Shown here: positions 58,935 to 64,000 of the stretch, piece after piece
How positions within the stretch are numbered: position 1 is the stretch's first letter
How the letters are laid out: every line of letters begins with the position of its first letter
Assembly (NCBI GenBank): GCA_041392125.1
Contig: JAWKMR010000004.1
Span: 124,001-188,000 of the forward strand
DNA length: 64,000 nt
Reading direction: 5' to 3'
From: Halomarinibacterium sp041392125
GTDB lineage: Bacteria > Bacteroidota > Bacteroidia > Flavobacteriales > Flavobacteriaceae
Program-made: the position numbers and the translations under genes
Notes under the pieces: model-generated
Told to the model about the DNA's origin: nothing
The model's database searches: none
What the model saw: only the letters and a program-made list of their open reading frames with translations

Positions 58935-60623
58935 ATGAAACAAAAATCACTTTCAGTCCTTTTCATAGCTTTCGCAAGCGCGTTTGCTTTTGGACAAACT
59001 ATCGTTAACACTTCACCAGAAAATAAAAAAGTAATTCTGGAAGAATTTACCGGAATTCATTGTGTCTTTTGTCCTGACGGACACGCTATTGCACAAGGTA
59101 TAAAAAGCAACTATCCTGACGATTTTTTTATCATTAATGTGCATCAAGGAAGTTTTTCGGTACCCGGAGCAGGAGAACCCGATTTTAGAACTCCCTACGG
59201 AAATGCTATTGCCGGTCAATCAGGTTTAGTAGGATACCCTGCAGGAACTATTAACCGTCACTATTTTCCTGGGCAATCCCAAAGCGGAGGTAATGACACA
59301 GCGATGAGTCGTGGACAATGGGGTGCTACTACAGTAGAAACTCTTGGCTTGGCTTCCTATCTTAATATGGCTGTAGAAGCTGAAGTGGATATACAAAACA
59401 GCGAAATTACCGTGCATGTAGAAGCTTATTATACCGGGAATAGCCCCGAAGCAACCAATATGCTTAATGTTGCTTTATTGCAAAATAATACCTTAGGGCC
59501 ACAAACCGGAGGGAATGCAGGAAATAACTATGTTCACCAACACAGATTGGTAGAATTAATTACCGGGCAATGGGGAGAATCTATTTCACCAACCACTACC
59601 GGAACTTTTATTGACAGAACCTACACCTACTCCGTTCCTGCCAGTTATAATAACGTACCTGTAAATCTTGAAGATTTAGAAATAGTTGTATTCATGACCG
59701 AAACCACTCAAGAAATTATCAGCGGAAATGGTGCTCTTCCTACCTTCGTTAATTTACCCCTTAATAATGATGCCGGTTTGGCCTATGAGCAAGACATCAA
59801 CGGACAATGTGGACTGGATTTTCTTCCCGAAGTTACCATTCAAAATAGAGGAAACAATCCTTTAACTTCGTTAGATATTACCTATTCCATTAACGGTGGA
59901 GCTTCGCAAACCTATACTTGGACGGGAAATCTTGGCGCATACGAAAGTGCTTTTGTACCTCTAGACCCAATTTCATATCCTATTCAGGCAAATAATACCA
60001 TTAACGTGTCTATTCCAAATGACGAAGACAACACAAACAATGATGCCAGTAATACCTTTGTGGAATCTTCCGTTAATAGTACACAATATGTTACCCTTTT
60101 AATGAATACCGATAATAATGGGGATGAAACCTCTTGGGTATTAAGAGGTCCTTCAGGAATTATTGCCGAAGGAAATTCATACGGTGACAATCAAAATATT
60201 AACCAAACTTTCAACTTAGTTGAACAAGGATGTCACGAATTTAGAGTGTATGATTCCGGCGGAAATGGAAGTAGCTCTTTAGTTCTTTACGATTCCGACA
60301 ATACTGTATTGCTGCAATCTTCAGGAGATTATGGAAGCGGAATAGGTATTTCATTTGAAACTGACGGGTTTTTTGGTATCGTTGACAATAATTTGAACAG
60401 CGTTTCTATTTATCCAAACCCTGCAAAAAGCGTTGTTACTATTGCAAACGCTGAAAACGCAAATGTGGTTATCTATGATCTTATCGGAAAAGTAGTATCA
60501 AGCCAAAACAACATTGCAAATAATCAAGAAATTAGTATTTCACACTTACAAATAGGAACCTATTTTGTAAAAATTGAAAAAGAAGGACAAAGTACTGTTG
60601 AAAAACTAATTGTCTCTAAATAA
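58935..60623 (+). CDS. Omp28-related protein with T9SS sorting domain, paralogue 2
   Basis: The 562-aa protein shares nearly all features with the gene before it: signal peptide ending near FAFGQ, the active site EEFTGIHCVFCPDGHA, ATNMLNVALLQNNTLGPQTGG, the SINGGASQTYTWTG domain and a sorting domain (YPNPAKSVVTIANAEN ... IGTYFVKIEKEGQ). It should likewise be a secreted surface protein. I start it at ATG 58935; the frame extends upstream to 58890 without a signal. It ends at a terminator shared with the convergent rsmG. Tandem duplication of one ancestral gene is the simplest origin. Confidence 0.93.
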   Translation: MKQKSLSVLFIAFASAFAFGQTIVNTSPENKKVILEEFTGIHCVFCPDGHAIAQGIKSNYPDDFFIINVHQGSFSVPGAGEPDFRTPYGNAIAGQSGLVGYPAGTINRHYFPGQSQSGGNDTAMSRGQWGATTVETLGLASYLNMAVEAEVDIQNSEITVHVEAYYTGNSPEATNMLNVALLQNNTLGPQTGGNAGNNYVHQHRLVELITGQWGESISPTTTGTFIDRTYTYSVPASYNNVPVNLEDLEIVVFMTETTQEIISGNGALPTFVNLPLNNDAGLAYEQDINGQCGLDFLPEVTIQNRGNNPLTSLDITYSINGGASQTYTWTGNLGAYESAFVPLDPISYPIQANNTINVSIPNDEDNTNNDASNTFVESSVNSTQYVTLLMNTDNNGDETSWVLRGPSGIIAEGNSYGDNQNINQTFNLVEQGCHEFRVYDSGGNGSSSLVLYDSDNTVLLQSSGDYGSGIGISFETDGFFGIVDNNLNSVSIYPNPAKSVVTIANAENANVVIYDLIGKVVSSQNNIANNQEISISHLQIGTYFVKIEKEGQSTVEKLIVSK

Positions 60624-60640
60624 TTTTGAATAACAATTAA

Positions 60641-60670
60641 AAAAAGCCTGAGTAATCTCAGGCTTTTTTG
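60641..60670. terminator. Bidirectional terminator between Omp28 paralogue 2 and rsmG
   Basis: AAAAAAGCCTGAG and CTCAGGCTTTTTT form a 13-bp stem with a TAAT loop and can stop transcripts from both sides. Confidence 0.92.
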
Positions 60671-60674
60671 TTTA

Positions 60675-61304
60675 TCATCCTTTATACTTTAAAGGAATAT
60701 GAACCACACTTTTGGTTTCAAAAAAGGCTTCTTGAAAATAGTGATGCAATTCAAAAATAGTGGCTTTAGGAAAAGGCATTAATTCTTGAGTCAAATCGCC
60801 TCCTTTTAAATATAAAATTCCATTTTTTAGTTCGTGTCTATTTTTCTTGGCAACCTTATTCTTTATCCAACCCACAAACTCATCCATTTGGGTTACCGCT
60901 CTACTTACAATGAAATCAAAATTTCCTGGTATAGTTTCTGCTCTTTGATGTGCAGCCTTTACATTTTCCAGTTGTAGTGTATTGGCAACAGCTTCTACTA
61001 CTTTAATCTTCTTTCCGATGCTGTCTACCAAAAAAAATTGCGTTTCAGGAAAAAGAATAGCGAGTGGAATTCCGGGAAACCCACCTCCGGTACCCACATC
61101 TAAAATAGTACTCCCCGGCTGAAAAGCTTGCACTTTGGCAATTCCCAAAGAATGCAAAACATGCCGCAGATATAATTCATCAATATCTTTTCTAGATACT
61201 ACATTTATTTTTTGATTCCAATCAGAATATAAATAATAGAGTTTAGAAAATCTTTCAATTTGAAGGGTCGTTAATTCGGGAAAATATTTCTGAAGCAATT
61301 CCAT
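60675..61304 (-). CDS. rsmG: 16S rRNA (guanine(527)-N(7))-methyltransferase RsmG
   Basis: The 209-aa SAM enzyme methylates G527 of 16S rRNA. Loss of its activity gives low-level streptomycin resistance in other bacteria. Motif I is LDVGTGGGFPGIPLAILFP, followed by FFLVDSIGKKIKVVEAVA and the SRAVTQMDEF segment. The N-terminal helical domain with YNQKIN-like (here DWNQKINVVSRKD) is typical. It is convergent with the second Omp28 gene and divergent from the desaturase. Confidence 0.96.
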   Translation of the reverse strand: MELLQKYFPELTTLQIERFSKLYYLYSDWNQKINVVSRKDIDELYLRHVLHSLGIAKVQAFQPGSTILDVGTGGGFPGIPLAILFPETQFFLVDSIGKKIKVVEAVANTLQLENVKAAHQRAETIPGNFDFIVSRAVTQMDEFVGWIKNKVAKKNRHELKNGILYLKGGDLTQELMPFPKATIFELHHYFQEAFFETKSVVHIPLKYKG

Positions 61305-61429
61305 AAAAACTTATGAACAACAAAAGTAGTGTTTACTTCATAATTTTAGCATAATCATTTAAAATTTCCGTTTAAGATATGTACTTTAGTAGCCTAATAA
61401 ATAATCTTTTTTTTGAAACTTAATTTATT

Positions 61430-62530
61430 GTGAATCATTCTTCTATAAAATTTTCAAGAGCAGAATCAGCCGATTTTTTTCGCACTCTGAACAAAAGAGT
61501 AAACTCCTATTTTAAAGAAAATAACCTTTCGCGCAATGGTAATTGGAAATTACATCTTAAAACGTTTGTAATGTTTGCCCTTTATGTTGCTCCTTACTTT
61601 TTATTATTTTTTGTAGCTATGCCTTGGTGGCTTCAATTACTGTTGGCCGTTATTATGGGTATTGGCATGGCCGGAGTAGGTATGAATGTAATGCACGATG
61701 CCAATCATGGCTCCTATTCTTCCAAAAAATGGGTCAATAAAATGATGGGGAGCAGTATGTATATCCTGGCCGGAAATGTCTATAATTGGCAGGTACAACA
61801 CAATGTGCTTCACCATACGTATACCAATATTCATGGTCATGACGAAGATTTAGATGCAGGAAGAATTATGCGCTTTACCGAGCATGCCCCATGGAGACGG
61901 TTTCACAAATTTCAGCATATTTATGGGGTATTTCTATACGGGTTACTAACCATTAATTGGGTATTAACTGCCGACTTTAAACAAACCCATCGTTATTTAA
62001 AAAGGAAACTCTCCTATGGTAATTTTCCCAACCCTTTCGCCCAATGGAGCACTTTAATAATTACTAAAATAGTTTACGCTGTTATTTGGATTGTTATCCC
62101 TATGCTCTTCTTTAACATTGCCTGGTGGAAAATTTTAATCGGCTTTTTTGTCATGCACTATGTTGCCGGCCTCATTTTAAGCGTGGTGTTTCAATTGGCG
62201 CATGTGGTTGAAGATACCCATATGCCTTTGCCCGATGAAACCGGAAATATGAAAAATACCTGGGCCATACATCAATTGTTTACTACAGTTAATTTTTCAA
62301 CCAAAAACCGAATCGTAAACTGGTTTACCGGAGGCTTAAACCACCAAGTAGAGCATCATATTTTTCCAAATATTAGCCATATTCATTACCAAAAGATTTC
62401 AAAAATTGTAAAGAACACGGCTAAAGAATTCAACTTGCCTTACAACGAATACAAAACCACCCGAAAAGCTATTATAGCACATTTTAAACATTTAAAACAA
62501 ATGGGAGCAAAACCCGCTTTTTCTGCTTAA
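61430..62530 (+). CDS. Membrane fatty acid desaturase, linoleoyl-CoA desaturase-like
   Basis: The 366-aa integral membrane di-iron enzyme introduces a double bond into acyl chains. The three histidine boxes are MHDANHGSYS, HNVLHHTYTN and the Gln-type QVEHHIFPN, the front-end/acyl-lipid type. About four helices flank them (FALYVAPYFLLFFVAMPWWL, LLLAVIMGIGMAGVGM). There is no cytochrome b5 domain, so it needs an external electron donor. The start is GTG at 61430. The aspartate aminotransferase gene follows 5 bp later in the same direction. Confidence 0.93.
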   Translation: MNHSSIKFSRAESADFFRTLNKRVNSYFKENNLSRNGNWKLHLKTFVMFALYVAPYFLLFFVAMPWWLQLLLAVIMGIGMAGVGMNVMHDANHGSYSSKKWVNKMMGSSMYILAGNVYNWQVQHNVLHHTYTNIHGHDEDLDAGRIMRFTEHAPWRRFHKFQHIYGVFLYGLLTINWVLTADFKQTHRYLKRKLSYGNFPNPFAQWSTLIITKIVYAVIWIVIPMLFFNIAWWKILIGFFVMHYVAGLILSVVFQLAHVVEDTHMPLPDETGNMKNTWAIHQLFTTVNFSTKNRIVNWFTGGLNHQVEHHIFPNISHIHYQKISKIVKNTAKEFNLPYNEYKTTRKAIIAHFKHLKQMGAKPAFSA

Positions 62531-62535
62531 TCCCT

Positions 62536-63723
62536 ATGAATCCAAAACTTTCACGTCGTGTAAACGAGATGACAACCTCTGCCACCCTTGCCATGGCAGC
62601 AAAGGCGAGAGAACTTAAAGAGCAAGGAAAAAATATTATAGGGCTTAGTTTGGGCGAACCCGACTTTACCATTCCAGAATTTGTAAAAGACGCTGCGATT
62701 GAAGCTATTAAACAAGATTTTCATTCGTATAGCCCGGTAGATGGATATGGCGAGCTAAAAAAAGCCATCATTACCAAATTTAAACGGGATAATAATCTGG
62801 ACTACAAACCCTCACAAATTGTAGTTTCCACCGGCGCTAAACAGTCGTTAGCTAACTTGGCGCAAGTGTTATTGAACGAAGGCGACGAAGTGTTACTTCC
62901 TGCTCCTTATTGGGTTAGTTATGCAGATATTAGTCAGCTATCGGGAGGCATCCCTGTGGAAATTCCTGCCAAAATTGATACCGACTTCAAAATCACCCCG
63001 GAAGCACTCGAAGCTGCTATTACACCCAAATCCAAAATGATGATTTACAGTTCTCCCTGTAACCCCAGTGGATCTGTGTATAGCAAAGAAGAATTAAGAG
63101 CTTTAGCCGATGTATTGGTAAAATATCCGGATATTATTGTGGTGAGTGACGAAATTTACGAACACATTAATTTTGTAGGAGAACACGTTTCTATGGCCTC
63201 CTTCCCCGATATGTACGACCGTACGGTAACGGTAAATGGCGTTTCTAAAGCCTATTCCATGACCGGGTGGCGTATTGGTTATATTGGTGCGCCGGAGTAT
63301 ATCGCTAAAGCCTGTAATAAAATGCAAGGGCAAGTAACCAGTGGCGCTAATTGTATTGCGCAAAGAGCGACCATTGTAGCGTTGGAAAATCCGCCCAGCA
63401 AAATTCAGTATATGGTGGATGCCTTCAAAGAACGTAGAAAATTGATTTTAGAATTATTGGCAGACATTCCGGGTTTTAAAACCAACGAACCCGAAGGTGC
63501 CTTTTATGTGTTCCCGGATATTTCCTATTACTTCGGAAAGACTTTAAAAGGGAAAACCATTAACACTGCTGAAGATTTTGCTCTGTTTCTCTTAGAAGAA
63601 GCCGGGGTGGCTACGGTTACCGGTGAAGCCTTTGGGGATGCTAACTGTATCAGGATCTCCTATGCCGCTTCCGAAAGTGATATAAAAGAAGCCATGCGAA
63701 GAATTAAAGAATCTCTTCAATAA
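62536..63723 (+). CDS. Class I/II PLP aminotransferase, aspartate aminotransferase type
   Basis: The 395-aa fold-type I enzyme transfers amino groups between aspartate and 2-oxoglutarate, or related substrates. The Schiff-base lysine is in NGVSKAYSMTGWRIGY. IIGLSLGEPDFTIPEF, YSPVDGYGELKKAI, SSPCNPSGSVYS and SDEIYEHI are family signatures. The final Arg contact is in DANCIRISYAASES. It is of the Ib (AspB-like) subgroup. It lies 5 bp after the desaturase gene and is followed by a palindromic terminator. Confidence 0.93.
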   Translation: MNPKLSRRVNEMTTSATLAMAAKARELKEQGKNIIGLSLGEPDFTIPEFVKDAAIEAIKQDFHSYSPVDGYGELKKAIITKFKRDNNLDYKPSQIVVSTGAKQSLANLAQVLLNEGDEVLLPAPYWVSYADISQLSGGIPVEIPAKIDTDFKITPEALEAAITPKSKMMIYSSPCNPSGSVYSKEELRALADVLVKYPDIIVVSDEIYEHINFVGEHVSMASFPDMYDRTVTVNGVSKAYSMTGWRIGYIGAPEYIAKACNKMQGQVTSGANCIAQRATIVALENPPSKIQYMVDAFKERRKLILELLADIPGFKTNEPEGAFYVFPDISYYFGKTLKGKTINTAEDFALFLLEEAGVATVTGEAFGDANCIRISYAASESDIKEAMRRIKESLQ

Positions 63724-63753
63724 AAAAAGCCCTGCAAATTGCAGGGCTTTTTT
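63722..63753. terminator. Bidirectional terminator after the aminotransferase gene
   Basis: AAAAAAAGCCCTGCAA and TTGCAGGGCTTTTTTT form a 16-bp stem with almost no loop. It serves the plus-strand aminotransferase and the minus-strand T9SS cargo gene. Confidence 0.92.
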
Positions 63754-63776
63754 TATACTATTATTTACACAAAAAA

Positions 63777-64000
63777 CTATCTCACAATCAATCCTTTATT
63801 AGAAACACCATTTTGAGTTTTTACACTTACAAAATAAGTTCCTGAAGATAGATTATGCTGAATATTGATATTTTTAGACTCAAAAGTTTGAGCATACACC
63901 TGTTTTCCTAATACATTATAAATAATTACTTCAGAAGGCGTCGTTTCAGCTAATGTAATAGTTAAATTTTCTGATGTATTTACTGGGTTTGGAAACAATA
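63777..64000 (-). CDS. C-terminal end of a T9SS cargo protein (partial)
   Basis: Only the last 74 or so residues lie in the window, and the frame is open to the right edge. They form a type A T9SS sorting domain: FPNPVNTSENLTI, VIIYNVLGKQVY, LSSGTYFVSVKTQNG and the final SNKGLIVR. The N-terminal, functional part lies outside, so no role can be given beyond secretion through the T9SS and attachment or release at the cell surface. Confidence 0.85.
   Translation of the reverse strand, partial: LFPNPVNTSENLTITLAETTPSEVIIYNVLGKQVYAQTFESKNINIQHNLSSGTYFVSVKTQNGVSNKGLIVR

Noticed and set aside
59984..60190. Minus-strand frames within the Omp28 paralogues (also 59013-59219 and 59226-59417)
   Set aside because: Short antisense frames inside strongly supported genes, without any domain or promoter evidence.

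Overview
The window is chromosomal DNA of a member of the Bacteroidota, most likely the family Flavobacteriaceae. The evidence is low GC content, short leaders with TAnnTTTG-type promoter elements, almost no Shine-Dalgarno sequences, type IX secretion (T9SS) sorting domains and a T9SS plug protein, many families known mainly from flavobacteria (DUF6029, DUF6503, DUF6695, DUF6702, DUF4846, Omp28-related proteins), and a six-subunit sodium-pumping NADH:quinone reductase, which suits a marine or brackish habitat. No tRNA, rRNA, CRISPR array, transposase or prophage was seen. No gene-free stretch exceeds 300 bases. The longest are 56930-57172, 22380-22584, 42786-42977, 45812-45995 and 53790-53966. 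All are AT-rich leader or promoter regions with nothing else recognisable.

Layout. 1-7.6 kb is housekeeping: the end of an Nramp transporter, lipoyl synthase, GAPDH, a TPR hybrid histidine kinase, LpxK, a NIF3-family protein and a coiled-coil 'zinc ribbon' protein that has lost its cysteines. 7.7-10.9 kb holds MsrA, an AT-rich orphan, small stress-type genes (DUF1905, GNAT, a ferredoxin-CDGSH fusion) and a lipoprotein. 11-19.9 kb is a kynurenine catabolic cluster: kynureninase, kynurenine 3-monooxygenase, RidA-type 2-aminomuconate deaminase, a secreted esterase, aminomuconate-semialdehyde dehydrogenase, an atypical SDR, ACMSD and an O-methyltransferase. It carries two copies of a palindromic repeat that end next to start codons, and an AT-rich insert with two small orphan genes. 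The 3-hydroxyanthranilate dioxygenase the pathway needs is not in the window.

19.9-23.5 kb (minus strand) holds a response regulator, a histidine kinase, a polytopic membrane protein and a lipoprotein, then PAP2 and TatA. 23.5-27.2 kb (minus strand) is an M1 peptidase with two envelope proteins. 27.3-34.3 kb (plus strand) holds PepE, M15 and M48 peptidases, phosphoglycerate mutase, a thioredoxin-like lipoprotein, a HAD hydrolase, methionine aminopeptidase, a GxxExxY gene inside inverted repeats and a methyltransferase. 34.3-42.8 kb (minus strand) holds apbE, two unknowns and nqrFEDCBA. ApbE attaches FMN to NqrB and NqrC. A threefold 37-bp tandem repeat lies between nqrA and nqrB.

43-52.4 kb holds the T9SS plug protein, a DUF3667 protein, ApaG, a SnoaL-like secreted protein, a 946-aa one-protein two-component system, a DUF6695 protein and pruA. 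52.5-60.6 kb is an envelope thiol locus: an Omp28-related lipoprotein, a TlpA-like thioredoxin, a DUF6029 beta-barrel, a small T9SS cargo protein and two tandem Omp28-related T9SS cargo proteins with CxxC motifs. The window ends with RsmG, a fatty acid desaturase, an aspartate-type aminotransferase and the C-terminus of another T9SS cargo protein.

Best candidates for undescribed biology are the Omp28/TlpA/DUF6029 locus, the nqrA-nqrB tandem repeat with its overlapping mini-ORFs, and the repeats that sit on gene starts in the kynurenine cluster.
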